Source of the DNA: Stentor roeselii
Taxonomy: Eukaryota > Ciliophora > Heterotrichea > Heterotrichida > Stentoridae
Direction: 5' to 3'
DNA: 64,000 nucleotides
NCBI GenBank assembly: GCA_006503475.1
Contig: RSEH01000198.1
Span: 25,960 to 89,959 of the forward strand
Position 1 is the first letter of the stretch, and each line of letters begins with the position of its first letter. Position numbers and translations under genes: made by a program. The notes below the pieces were generated by a model that searched no databases, was not told the origin of the DNA, and saw only the letters and a program-made list of their open reading frames with translations. This document shows, one piece after another, positions 8,534 through 17,982 of the stretch.

Positions 8534-9802
8534 TTATTTAGGTTTTGTTTTTTGTCTTTTTGATGGCTTTTCACCACTTTGCACTTTTAAGATGCTCTTT
8601 CCTGGAAGTCTCAAATTGTCTCCTGAGGACTGGGAGACAATATTTTTAGTGTCGAAGATCTTGGTTGAGTTCAGTTTTAAGTTGAAGTTTACTTTTCTTG
8701 AAGACTTTTCCTTCGGCAACTTTTTCACAGATCCTTGATCTGCCGACTCTTTGGAAATTAAGATGTCGTCAACGCTTTGCCCAGTCCTCGCTGAGAAGTC
8801 TTTGCAAAGTGCATCAAATGGGTCAGGTCTTTTAGATTTTTTCTTTTTTTTCTTTTTTGGAAGGATTCCCAGGTCTTTCTCGTGCTTTAACTCGATGATG
8901 TCTTTACCGATTCCTAAAGCCTCGATTTCGGTTTCTTGGCTTTGAGGGAAGAACTCGCTCATCACTTTTTTTAATGCTTCAGGAATTCCTTCTGTTTGTT
9001 GATTTGCTTTATGTTTTTTTTTCTTTTTCTTTTTCTGGCTGTTTTCTTTTTGGCCGAGTTCTTGTCTATCTGGCAGAGTCCCTCCTTTAATAAGAGCAAA
9101 AGCATCATACAACCGATCTCTTGCTTTATCCTGAATTTTTTCTCTAACTATCACTTACTTCGTAGTAGCCAAATCAAAAAGCCACTTTTCCAGTCCATCA
9201 TCTCTACCTTCCACTAACTTCATCAAAATCTTCTCATAAACCATATCAATCAAATGATTAAGTTTCGATTGTTTCATCATCGCTATGAAAGGTTTAACAA
9301 TTTTTTTCTTAACCTTAAAAGAACAACCAGGAAGTTCATCTAAAAGAACATCAGCGACATGAAACATCAAAGACTGAGCCTTAAAGACACATTTTTCAAG
9401 AAACCCAGTCATAAGAGTAACCCATTCCGTTGGACTTTCAATAGATTTTGTTAAAACCGAGCGAAGCATGAACCTAACAAGAAGCATGAACTTGTCAATT
9501 CGAACTGAATCGATGCCTTCCCATTCATTTCTCATCATTTCAAGGAAAGACTCGAACCATAGAAAGTGACTAACTTGAACAGAGCTGTACAAAGAAGTGA
9601 TTTCTTCTACTGTCTCCGTGTGGTCCTTGTCAGCCATCCACAGGTCTGAGTAAGAATTACAGTAAAAAAGACTCTTCCATACTCCTGCTATCAAGTCTTG
9701 AGGAAAACCTGATGAGAGAAACGACCTCATTCTGACAAAACCTTCGCTACGAGTGAGAGCTTCACTTGCTGCTAAGGATTTGGCAATTGACTTGAGGTCC
9801 AT
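8534..9802 (-). CDS. RRP1: RRP1/Nop52 ribosome biogenesis protein, two exons with a 15-nt intron
   Basis: Nucleolar protein needed for processing of the large-subunit rRNA precursor. Exon 1 (9802-9159) encodes the Nop52 helical domain: LIAGVWKSLFYCNSYSDLWMAD, then a helical stretch with DKFMLLVRFMLRSVL. Exon 2 (9143-8534) continues ...KEKIQDKARDRLYDAFALIKGG and then a Lys-rich, disordered tail with runs of KKKKKKKK and an SGEKPSKRQKTKPK end, typical of nucleolar proteins. Removing 9144-9158 (GTAAGTGATAGTTAG, sense) joins ATTK to EKIQ in frame, giving 417 residues. Read without splicing, exon 1 ends at once on the intron's TAA. Family length is similar. The start MDLKSIAKSLAASE fits the family. 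Confidence 0.86.
9144..9158 (-). other. 15-nt spliceosomal intron in RRP1
   Basis: Sense sequence GTAAGTGATAGTTAG, exactly 15 nt, phase 2, with GT and AG ends. Removal restores a continuous Nop52 frame (ACG AA|A GAA AAA). It shares 13 of 15 positions with the intron in the sulfotransferase gene. Confidence 0.9.
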
Positions 9803-10031
9803 ATTATTATTCAGTTAGAAGAGTGAAGAAAGAAGAGGTTTTAAGGGATTATTTGGAAATTATAGTAGTTTTATTAGGACTCGATTTTTTTATATTTTGA
9901 TTTTAGATTGTTGGTTTTGATGATTTTACTTCATATGATACTTTTCCAGTATTTACGTTTCGGCCATCATTAGTTAAAAGATTATTTAAGGTTAGTGACC
10001 ACTCCATTATAATTACTCTTTATTCGTTCAA
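9803..10031. other. divergent promoter region
   Basis: 229 bases between the RRP1 start (minus) and an unknown plus-strand gene. The RRP1 side is C-poor on the plus strand (G-poor on the sense strand). No RNA gene or repeat seen. Confidence 0.4.
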
Positions 10032-10781
10032 ATGGACCAACTTCCGGAAGTTTCAGGTTTAATCAGAACCAAAAACACTCATTCTTTAAGTTTCAGCAAG
10101 TTCAAACAGACCCTACCAAAAAATCTATCAATTCCATCATTCTACCTGGCAGAAGATACATCATCAAAAACACCTAAACCCGTTCAAGTCCGAGTAAACC
10201 GAATAAATCCGCATCTATCTCCTCAAAGTGACTCCAAAAAGAAGAATTTCTTCGAAATGATCGGAATCCCGTCAATTAAAGAAAAGCAGTCAAACTCTCC
10301 AAAACTTCGAGTAGACGTTCAAAGTCCCCGAATCGCTTTAACAGATTTTATGGGTAAAAACAAGTATTCATTTCTAAAAAAAACAGGGTACATCGACTAT
10401 TATGACGAGTACAAAAAAAACAGCGAGTTTCAAAGAATAGTTGACCAGAAAAACACTTTAAACATGCCAAACATCATGCACACTGACCGCATCAGAGAAA
10501 ACTTCATAAAAAACTCAAACTCGCCTAGAAATACAGAAATTTCAACTTTATTTGAAAAGCCGAGATACGCCAAACATCAACAACAAGATCGCATCGACAT
10601 TATTCAAAAAATCATAGATCAATGTGACGATCTTTATAAAGAAAGTAAAAAAATCAAGAATGTTGAAAAAGAACTAAGAGAAGATGCTGTTGGAAAGATA
10701 GTAGTTCGCAAAAGAAAAGCTGTCAGACGACTGACAGTCCAAGAAAAGTTTCTAATCAAGAAACAAATCGAAAATTTTTAA
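10032..10781 (+). CDS. unknown basic protein
   Basis: 249 residues, Lys/Asn/Ser/Pro-rich, largely disordered to about residue 190, then a helical C-terminus (DIIQKIIDQCDDLYKESKKI, then RRLTVQEKFLIKKQIENF). No signal peptide, membrane segment or recognisable domain. Short Ser-Pro sites occur throughout the N-terminal half, which would suit phosphorylation. The frame is complete with a single plausible start and a TAA stop. It sits between divergent RRP1 and the tandem P4-ATPase 112 bp downstream. No function can be assigned. Confidence 0.7.
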   Translation: MDQLPEVSGLIRTKNTHSLSFSKFKQTLPKNLSIPSFYLAEDTSSKTPKPVQVRVNRINPHLSPQSDSKKKNFFEMIGIPSIKEKQSNSPKLRVDVQSPRIALTDFMGKNKYSFLKKTGYIDYYDEYKKNSEFQRIVDQKNTLNMPNIMHTDRIRENFIKNSNSPRNTEISTLFEKPRYAKHQQQDRIDIIQKIIDQCDDLYKESKKIKNVEKELREDAVGKIVVRKRKAVRRLTVQEKFLIKKQIENF

Positions 10782-10893
10782 GTGTATTAATTAGTTAATC
10801 ATTATCTACAACTATAAAAAAACCATTAAATCCAAACCTTTCTAAAGTTTTTAACTCCAACCTTCTCAACTTTCTTCAGCATCTTATTAATAA

Positions 10894-13800
10894 ATGTCTC
10901 AAAGTGAAACAGAAGGCAAAAGAGTGATTTGGGCCAACACCCCAGAGTTAAACAAAGGTTTCCAAAGCAACAAGATAGTAACCACGAAGTACAACATGTT
11001 GACCTTCCTTCCGTTTGCCTTGTTCATCCAGTTCAGACGAGTAAGCAACATTTACTTCTTAATAACTGCAATTCTTCAGTCAATTCCACAAATTTCGCCT
11101 CTTCAGCCTTTCACTGCAATCGCTCCTCTCGTCTTCGTGCTCGGAGTAAGTCTGATCCGCGAAGGAATCGAGGACTATTTGAAATACAAAAGCGACCGAG
11201 AGATCAACAACAGTCCAACAAGGGTCTACAAGAGAGGCGCCTTTGAAGAGATCGCTTTTTGCAAGATTCAAGTCGGCGACGTGGTTTTAGTTCGTAAAAA
11301 TGAAGTCTTTCCTTGTGACATTGTCATGCTTTCCAACTCCAACGACAATGGCATCGGGTATATCGAGACTTCTTCACTTGACGGAGAAAAAGCTTTGAAA
11401 CCACGAAAGTCGTTTAAAGAAACAGCTCTTGAGTACTCAGATAAAAGGATCAATAGAATCTGTGGACTTATCGAAGCTGAACTGCCCAATGCGAACTTGT
11501 ACTCGTTTTCTGGAAGTTTTGAATACCGAGGAAAAGTGCATAGTTTAGATAAGGCGAACTTACTGCTTGCTGGAGCATTTTTAAGGAATACTGATTGGGC
11601 CATTGGGATTTCGCTTTACACTGGCAGAGACACTCGGCTGCGACAGAACATGATGGAAAGGAAGTACAAGGAAAGCAGAATAGAAAAAACAGCGAACAAG
11701 TACATTTTGCTTATTCTTTTAATGCAATTTTGTCTTTGTTTCAGCGCCGCTGTCGCTTCTGGAGTCTGGGTAAGTCGGAACATTCATGACCATAAGTACA
11801 TCAGGTACCCTGAATCTTATGATATCTATGATCAAGGCGGCGCCCAGGGGGTCTTGTCTTATTTCACCTACTTTTTATTGTTGAATACCATGCTGCCCAT
11901 CTCGCTCATCATTTCTTTAGAACTGCTTAAACTCGGCCAGGGCTTTTTCATGATGATGGACTTGACCATGTACAGTGAAAAACGGGATAGATGCTGCAAT
12001 GTCAGCTCGTTTTCATTGAATGAAGAACTCGGCATGATCAAGCATATCTTCTCAGATAAAACAGGAACTTTGACTTGCAATCAGATGGAGTTCAAGTTCT
12101 TTTGCACTGGGAATAGAAGTTATGGAGACTCCTCACATTTGATGAACTTTGGACTGAAGACGAAAGTCACTTATGAAGATAGGGATATCAAAGTGACTTT
12201 TAATGATAAAAACATTGAAAATGACTTGTTTGCTTCGAGTAACTCGCTTAAGTTGAACTACCCGCTTAAGCTTGATATTGGAGAGTATAAGGTCGAGTAC
12301 CAGACTCAACAAGAAATCGCCAGACAGATGATGAGGTGCATGGCTTTGTGTCATGAATGCATCGTTGAAATTGAGGAAAGAGAAGTTGTTTATACTGGAC
12401 CTAGTCCTGATGATATCGTCCTTGTTGATACTGCGAAAAGACTCGGCTTTCAACTGGATTCCATTAAACTTGAAAAAATGTCTTTAAAAATCACTCCTTT
12501 TAGAGTGGAAGAAGAAGCTTTTGTAGAGGTCTATGATCGCATCTGTATATTAGAGTTTAACAGTGATCGTAAAAGAATGTCAGTTGTTTTACAGGATCTT
12601 AACTCTGGTCGTTACCTAATTTTTACCAAGGGTGCTGATTTAATCATGTTCCGAGATGTTCTTTCAAAAGACCTCAATGATGAAAAATATGTGGAATTCA
12701 TAAAAAAGCACGTCGATGTTTTTTCAACAAGAGGATTAAGAACTCTAGTCCTTGGTTTCAAATACATCAACCAGTCCGAGTTCATTCGATGGAAACAAAA
12801 ATACGATCATGCAACGACCATGATTGAAGGACGACAAAAGGCTCTCGATGAAGTCTCAGCTGAACTAGAACAAGACATGCTGCTTCTAGGCTGCACGTCA
12901 GTAGAAGACTCCTTACAAGAAGACGTCCCAGCCACAATCCAAGACATCCTCAGAGCCGGAATGAGCTTCTGGATGCTCACAGGGGACAAGCTTGAAACAG
13001 CTGAAAACATCGGCACAACCTGCTCACTTATCGACTCAAATATGCATGTAGAACGATGCACTGCAACAAAACCTGAAGAATGCTTCGAGTCTCTTCAGAA
13101 GTCAATTGAAAACTTCAAAAGACATGCAAGTGAAAAACAACTGGCTTTGATTATTGAAGGACCTGCTTTAGGAATAATTCTTTACAATCATTCTGATTTA
13201 GAAGACAGGAAAAAAAATGCGAAAATTTTTAGCAGTGATGAAAAAATCAATCTTGGACTTCAAAGTAAAAATTTCTTTATTGAAATGGCTGATATGTGCA
13301 AGACTGTCATTTGTTGTCGAGTTTCTCCGAGTCAGAAGAGAGAAGTGGTGAAGATTATTAAAGACCATTACGGAAAAGTGACTCTTTCCATTGGAGATGG
13401 CGCGAATGATGTCCCGATGATTTTAGAAGCGCATATCGGCGTTGGACTTTATGGAGAGGAAGGGATTCAGGCGGTGCAAGCCAGTGACTACGCGTTGGGC
13501 GAGTTTAAATATTTGTGGGAACTTTTGTTGGTCCATGGGCGGTTCAACTACATGAGACAAAGCGAGATGATTCTTTACTTTTTCTATAAAAATCTTGTTT
13601 TTACCATTCCACAGTTCTTGTTTTCGCACTACTGCGCTTATAGTGGACAAACTGTGTATGACGACTGGTACCTCACTTTTTATAATCTCGTCTTTACTGC
13701 TCTTCCTCTGTTCATGAGAGCGTTGTTTGAAAGAGACTTTGACGTCCCTAAAAGATATGAGTGCAGTGGGGAGGGGCTTAATGAATCAAAAAAAGAACTC

Positions 13801-14448
13801 AGACATTTAATCCCATTGACTTATTCACTGGGAAGTGAAAATCAACTTTTTACCTTGAATAGGTTCATCTTGTGGACTTTTAACGGAATTTTTCACTCAT
13901 TTATCGTGTTTTTCATTCCTTTGTATGCAGCTTCAGAAGGATCGTTGAATTCGAAAGGTCATGGTCATGATTTGTGGGGATTTTCAATATCGTCATTTTC
14001 CTCTATTATCATTATTGTGAATATCAAACTTGCTATCAATACAAAGCTTTGGAATAAGTTTCATTATATTTGTATGTTTGGACTTAGCATTGCACTTTAC
14101 TTTATTTTTATATTGATTTATGATGTCGTTACTTATACGTCGTCTTTTCAAACAGTTTACACCCTGATTGGCACACATTATTATTACTTCTGCATCATGG
14201 CTAATGTCGCCTTGGTCTGTGTGATTGATGTTGCCGGGACTCTTGTTTATAAAATGCTTAGACCTACGGAGTCAGATATTTTGGTTCATCATTTTAAACA
14301 AAAAAAACTTGATCCGAAGCCTACTGGATTTTCTCAGAGCTACTTTGAACACGCTGATAACAATGGAAATAACAATATCGTTGAAAAAAATATTCCTAAT
14401 CAATCTGGAGGGGAATTTACATATCAAAATAAAATGGTCAATCTTTAG
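10894..14448 (+). CDS. P4-type ATPase (phospholipid flippase)
   Basis: 1184-residue lipid flippase that moves aminophospholipids to the cytosolic leaflet. Motifs in order: N-terminal GFQSNKIVTTKYNMLTFLP typical of P4 ATPases; A-domain motif near residue 160 reading SLDGEKALKPR, where the family usually has DGETNLK; TM3-4 with LPISLIISLELLKLGQ; phosphorylation site IFSDKTGTLTCNQ with the catalytic Asp near 388; KGAD in the N domain; FWMLTGDKLETAENIG; hinge SIGDGANDVPMI near 832; and six C-terminal TMs starting FYKNLVFTIPQFLF. The E of DGE, needed for dephosphorylation, is kept; the T-to-K and N-to-A changes are unusual. A CDC50 partner would be expected elsewhere. Single exon. Confidence 0.95.
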   Translation: MSQSETEGKRVIWANTPELNKGFQSNKIVTTKYNMLTFLPFALFIQFRRVSNIYFLITAILQSIPQISPLQPFTAIAPLVFVLGVSLIREGIEDYLKYKSDREINNSPTRVYKRGAFEEIAFCKIQVGDVVLVRKNEVFPCDIVMLSNSNDNGIGYIETSSLDGEKALKPRKSFKETALEYSDKRINRICGLIEAELPNANLYSFSGSFEYRGKVHSLDKANLLLAGAFLRNTDWAIGISLYTGRDTRLRQNMMERKYKESRIEKTANKYILLILLMQFCLCFSAAVASGVWVSRNIHDHKYIRYPESYDIYDQGGAQGVLSYFTYFLLLNTMLPISLIISLELLKLGQGFFMMMDLTMYSEKRDRCCNVSSFSLNEELGMIKHIFSDKTGTLTCNQMEFKFFCTGNRSYGDSSHLMNFGLKTKVTYEDRDIKVTFNDKNIENDLFASSNSLKLNYPLKLDIGEYKVEYQTQQEIARQMMRCMALCHECIVEIEEREVVYTGPSPDDIVLVDTAKRLGFQLDSIKLEKMSLKITPFRVEEEAFVEVYDRICILEFNSDRKRMSVVLQDLNSGRYLIFTKGADLIMFRDVLSKDLNDEKYVEFIKKHVDVFSTRGLRTLVLGFKYINQSEFIRWKQKYDHATTMIEGRQKALDEVSAELEQDMLLLGCTSVEDSLQEDVPATIQDILRAGMSFWMLTGDKLETAENIGTTCSLIDSNMHVERCTATKPEECFESLQKSIENFKRHASEKQLALIIEGPALGIILYNHSDLEDRKKNAKIFSSDEKINLGLQSKNFFIEMADMCKTVICCRVSPSQKREVVKIIKDHYGKVTLSIGDGANDVPMILEAHIGVGLYGEEGIQAVQASDYALGEFKYLWELLLVHGRFNYMRQSEMILYFFYKNLVFTIPQFLFSHYCAYSGQTVYDDWYLTFYNLVFTALPLFMRALFERDFDVPKRYECSGEGLNESKKELRHLIPLTYSLGSENQLFTLNRFILWTFNGIFHSFIVFFIPLYAASEGSLNSKGHGHDLWGFSISSFSSIIIIVNIKLAINTKLWNKFHYICMFGLSIALYFIFILIYDVVTYTSSFQTVYTLIGTHYYYFCIMANVALVCVIDVAGTLVYKMLRPTESDILVHHFKQKKLDPKPTGFSQSYFEHADNNGNNNIVEKNIPNQSGGEFTYQNKMVNL

Positions 14449-14472
14449 CTTAGATAAATTTAATGAACTAGT

Positions 14473-15525
14473 TTATATATGATAGGAATGTTGAAAGATC
14501 AAATTCCGCAGGTTCGAGCCTGCCATAGCTAGGAGTTCCTCTTCTGTTGTACCGTCTTTTAAGTAGTCTCTATTAGGAGATGATGTTAATGTTAACTCAC
14601 GGTGTAGCATCTGAGAAGCTAAAACTTTTACTGAGGGATCGCTTCGAAGTTTCAAGAACTTCAAAAGAGCATCAACAGTTGTATCCGTATTTCTGATTAA
14701 ACTTTCGAGATGTAACTCGAAAAAACGGTTATCTCGTTCATAAGGGGTCATTTTTATTTTGAATTCTTCAGCACTTAAAGTACTCAAAGCCCACTCAACA
14801 AGCGCTTTAGCAAAAACAGATTTATCAGCAAATTCCAAGAACTGACTAGGCAGATTAAATAGTTCCTATCTGTCACTTACTTCATATCTCTTATAAATCC
14901 CCAGCAGTTGTTTCCATTTATAATCTTCAAATCCAAACCAAGTATCAGGCTGAAACCTTGAAATACTTCTTGCCGTTTGAATCGGATTTCTTTTGACCAT
15001 GATAAACTTGCATCCAGGGTACAAGCTATTAAGCCAATCAAGTCTAAAAGTATTTTCAGGAGTTTTTTCAATAAGTAAAGGTTTTCCAATAGTTTCAGCA
15101 ACTGAATAAAGAAATTTTTTCATTTTTTCTGAGTCTTCTGATGATATCTTAGAGGTGATTGCCAACTGACCCTCGCGTTGACTGGCAAGAGCGGACCAGA
15201 CATCGAACTGAGGAAAAACTTGAAGCCAAAGAGTGCGAGGTTCATTCAAAAAGACGACATCTGGATGAGCTGAGAGGATTTTTGCGATGACTGTCGTTCC
15301 TGATCGTCCACAGCCGATTAAGAAGACAGGACTCCATGAATTTGGAGGGGATTTGTCCTCTGAAACCATTTTCGCCACTTGACCTGTACGATAGAAGAAC
15401 TCATCTTGGGGGAAAAAAGCATGAGGGTTGTAGTTTAGCCAGTTGTAGTCGATTCTTTCTTGGAATATTGAAGTTTTCCAGTCTTCTGTGTCGCTTGATT
15501 CACTGTCGATATGAGAGTCTTCCAT
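14473..15525 (-). CDS. PAPS-dependent sulfotransferase-like protein, two exons with a 15-nt intron
   Basis: 345 residues after splicing. Exon 1 (15525-14881) contains the PAPS 5'-phosphosulfate loop FLIGCGRSGTTVIAKIL (near residue 70) followed by HPDVVFLNEPRTLW, and the 3'-phosphate region FIMVKRNPIQTARSISRF. This is the Golgi/tyrosyl-protein or carbohydrate sulfotransferase type of fold. No clear signal anchor is seen at the N-terminus (MEDSHIDSESSDTEDW), so location is uncertain. Exon 2 (14865-14473) gives ELFNLPSQFLEF... and ends NLIFQHSYHI. Joining across 14866-14880 gives KRYE|ELFN in frame; without splicing the frame stops on the intron's TAG. Convergent with the P4-ATPase gene, 24 bp apart. 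Confidence 0.85.
14866..14880 (-). other. 15-nt spliceosomal intron in the sulfotransferase gene
   Basis: Sense sequence GTAAGTGACAGATAG, 15 nt, phase 0, GT-AG. Excision joins GAA|GAA and restores a 345-residue frame. It closely matches the RRP1 intron; both follow GTAAGTGANAGNTAG. Confidence 0.92.
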
Positions 15526-15729
15526 TGATTGTGATTAATATTGCTCATATTGAGAGTTGGTTTTAGAAGATTAAAGGATATGGACTTGATGACAGGATTT
15601 TAGGAGAATGAAGGGAATGCTGTGGGATTGAAAGTTGAATGTTTTGTAACTAGAAGTATTGGCTTCAATAAGAAAACATCAGAAATTATAAGAACATTAA
15701 TAATCACTATTCCTACTCTATAAATCACT
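15526..15729. other. intergenic, sulfotransferase promoter side
   Basis: 204 bases. The half next to the sulfotransferase start is C-poor on the plus strand, the usual upstream signature in this window. Nothing else seen. Confidence 0.4.
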
Positions 15730-16650
15730 CTAATTAACTACTTTATTCACTAATCCTAACACCGTGAAAATCCCTCCAAGTATGGCACAGAGTGATACCA
15801 CAAGACTAGCAATACTTTTATCAACCTTCGTATACCTCATAGTCAAGTCCTCAAAACTATACCTGAAGTAAATCGCTCCAAAAGGTGCATGAAACCTTCC
15901 ACGATTATGATTTAGTGAATAAGTAAAAGCGTTGATTTTTTTCCCATTCAGCTCATTGACAAACTGCACAGGGATGATTTTCAAGAAATACTCATGTTTA
16001 GTAGGGACAAACTCATCCTCAGCACTGATTCCATCATAATTCATGATATCTTGAGCACCAAAGTCACTTTCAATCAAATTCGTCAGGTCTTCTGAACCTA
16101 AACTTAAATGGTTGATGACATGATTAAACTTCAGCTTTGGTAAATAGGTCCTTGGAAGTCTTGCTATCAAATCATGAGCGACATGGAAACTTATGTGAAA
16201 GTTTCCAGTCACCCTGCCAACTTCTATGTAACCTCTTAGTCTGCAACCTTCTTCGTCATCGATCGCTTTGGTCACGTCGGGTAGGTTTCGATTAAAGCCA
16301 CCTGGAATGGCTGAGCCTTGTTTTGAGAGTCTTATTTTTTGAAGGTGCTCTGATGAGTCTAGGATGTGACTGTTTACGTCGTTTTGTTGGTCTAGAGAAA
16401 GAGGATGGCATGGGAGGTAAGGCAGGGTAATATCAATGTTCAATCTAATAAAAGAATTATCCGAATCTTGCTCTACTAAAGACTCTTTTCTGATAGTCGG
16501 CTGGAAAAACGAATTCGTTTCAGAAAGGAACAGCCAGAGCATCGTTGATAAAGCAACAATAGTTATCACCCCTCCTCTATAGGTTTGAAGAGAATGGTCA
16601 GTTGACACTTTGCGAAAGAGGTCCAAATTACGCAGACTTCTCATTTTCAA
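15730..16650 (-). CDS. ERGIC/Erv41-Erv46-type cargo receptor of the early secretory pathway
   Basis: 306 residues cycling between ER and Golgi in COPII/COPI vesicles. Layout fits the family: a short cytosolic N-terminus with LRNLDLFRKVSTDHSLQT (family pattern DAF-K...T-GG), TM1 about 25-44 (GGVITIVALSTMLWLFLSET), a lumenal domain with LNIDITLPYLPC, GCRLRGYIEVGRVTGNFHIS and FNHVINHLSLG, and TM2 near 280-302 (VSLCAILGGIFTVLGLVNKVV). GGIFTV before the end is the typical second membrane segment. Erv41/ERGIC2 and Erv46/ERGIC3 are not easily told apart here; the double Cys region of ERGIC3 is missing, and the protein is shorter than usual. Stop TAA. Confidence 0.85.
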   Translation of the reverse strand: MKMRSLRNLDLFRKVSTDHSLQTYRGGVITIVALSTMLWLFLSETNSFFQPTIRKESLVEQDSDNSFIRLNIDITLPYLPCHPLSLDQQNDVNSHILDSSEHLQKIRLSKQGSAIPGGFNRNLPDVTKAIDDEEGCRLRGYIEVGRVTGNFHISFHVAHDLIARLPRTYLPKLKFNHVINHLSLGSEDLTNLIESDFGAQDIMNYDGISAEDEFVPTKHEYFLKIIPVQFVNELNGKKINAFTYSLNHNRGRFHAPFGAIYFRYSFEDLTMRYTKVDKSIASLVVSLCAILGGIFTVLGLVNKVVN

Positions 16651-16771
16651 GTAGCCAATAATTAATACTTGATCTTAAACTTAAACTATAAAAGAAGAAA
16701 AGTACTCAATAGATACCTCTTTGTTAAATCATCTAAAAATAACTAAATTCATTCACTCACTTTCAAATATA

Positions 16772-17518
16772 ATGGACCAAACCGAAAATACAGCAGACAC
16801 TCGTCAACAACTAAACGAAAAACTCACATCAACCAGACACCACTCAGCCCAAGAAACTCCAGCTCAGATAAACTCCGAGAAGCTTCGTCTGAGCTTCGAA
16901 AAGTTCTACCTAAAGAACCAAGCTCTTTATATAAAAAATCGCATAAACAAGCTTCTAAACGCCGAAAAAGACGCTATAAAAGAAATAAAAGAAGCTCAAT
17001 TTAAAGTTGAAGAAACTAAGAAGAAAAAAGATCGTAACTTGCAGAAAAGTATGGAAAAAGAACAGAGACGACAAATGAAATTACAAAAAATTTCTGCATT
17101 GAAGGAACAGGTTCAGTATGAAAGACTTAAAAGAAATGATCATATCAAAAAACTTGAAACCGAGATTTACAAAGACAGGCAAAAAATTGCTAAACAAGTC
17201 AAAGAAGCTGAAAAAATGTGGAAGGAAAAAATTGACAATGAAAAAATTCAGATGAAGAATGAAAAAATTTTAAAACGAACTCAAGTTGTTGATGAATATT
17301 TAAAGAAAAAAAATGAAAGATGTTTCAGTCAGATGAGCAGGAGACAGCAAATTAAAGAAAATTATTTGGGGAAGATCAAAGAAATTGGAATTGAGAAACA
17401 AAAGGTTAAAGAAAGTGTTGATGATCTACATCAGAAGCAGGCTAAAGTATCTGAACATGTTTTGAAGGTGTTGAAGAATAAGGATGAGAAGATTCGAGCT
17501 ATCTTTAGCAGTATATAA
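16772..17518 (+). CDS. coiled-coil protein of unknown function
   Basis: 248 residues from ATG 16772 (AATATAATG context); the frame extends to 16721 only through a TTG codon, so the later ATG is chosen. After about 30 Thr/Gln-rich residues it is a nearly continuous charged coiled coil (about 40-245) rich in K, E, Q and I. It resembles the coiled-coil gene at 1211-1891 in length and composition, without clear residue-by-residue similarity. No other domain. Cortical or axonemal structure would be plausible in a ciliate but is not shown by the sequence. Confidence 0.72.
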   Translation: MDQTENTADTRQQLNEKLTSTRHHSAQETPAQINSEKLRLSFEKFYLKNQALYIKNRINKLLNAEKDAIKEIKEAQFKVEETKKKKDRNLQKSMEKEQRRQMKLQKISALKEQVQYERLKRNDHIKKLETEIYKDRQKIAKQVKEAEKMWKEKIDNEKIQMKNEKILKRTQVVDEYLKKKNERCFSQMSRRQQIKENYLGKIKEIGIEKQKVKESVDDLHQKQAKVSEHVLKVLKNKDEKIRAIFSSI

Positions 17519-17676
17519 ATTTTATAAATATAATTTGGTCGTAATTGAAGAAGTTTGGTTGTTTTTCTTTTGGGAAGATAAAATAACTACTTCTTACAGT
17601 GAATTTTTAATTATAATGATTTAAAGACTTTCAAATCAGAATGATTTCTTACAAAAATACACCCAAACACTTATAA

Positions 17677-17982
17677 ATGAATACAATTGGACTTCTTATC
17701 TTAATCGCCATAACTCTTTGTTTATTAGTGCTAGGCAAGCTATTTTTTTACCCTCGAATTAAATCCTGGATGTTTAAAAGAGCTCAAAAAGAAAAGTACC
17801 TGACAGAACAGAAAGAACTAGTTGACTTTGAAAAAGAAGTCAACTTCCATTTAAGCTGGGCTCAAGATCGAGGAGAATCGACAAGGCCTTATTCCGACGA
17901 GCTGAATGAAATCCGCTTTCAAATGGAAAATCTCCAAAGAAAGTACCCTGAAGTAGAACTATCATCATCTACCACTCAGTAG
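17677..17982 (+). CDS. small single-pass membrane protein, unknown
   Basis: 101 residues. An N-terminal hydrophobic helix (about 4-25, LLILIAITLCLLVLGKLFFY) followed by basic residues (RIKSWMFKRAQKEK) and an acidic/helical cytosolic tail. The charge pattern predicts a signal anchor with the C-terminus in the cytosol. TATAAATG at the start (CACTTATAAATG) supports this ATG. No family recognised. Confidence 0.68.
   Translation: MNTIGLLILIAITLCLLVLGKLFFYPRIKSWMFKRAQKEKYLTEQKELVDFEKEVNFHLSWAQDRGESTRPYSDELNEIRFQMENLQRKYPEVELSSSTTQ

Noticed and set aside
14446-14530. T-arm-like GCAGGTTCGAGCCTGC suggesting a plus-strand tRNA
   Set aside because: The loop has six bases instead of seven, no D-arm or anticodon arm can be drawn, the acceptor pairs only partly, and the bases are coding for the end of the sulfotransferase (LAMAGSNLRNL).
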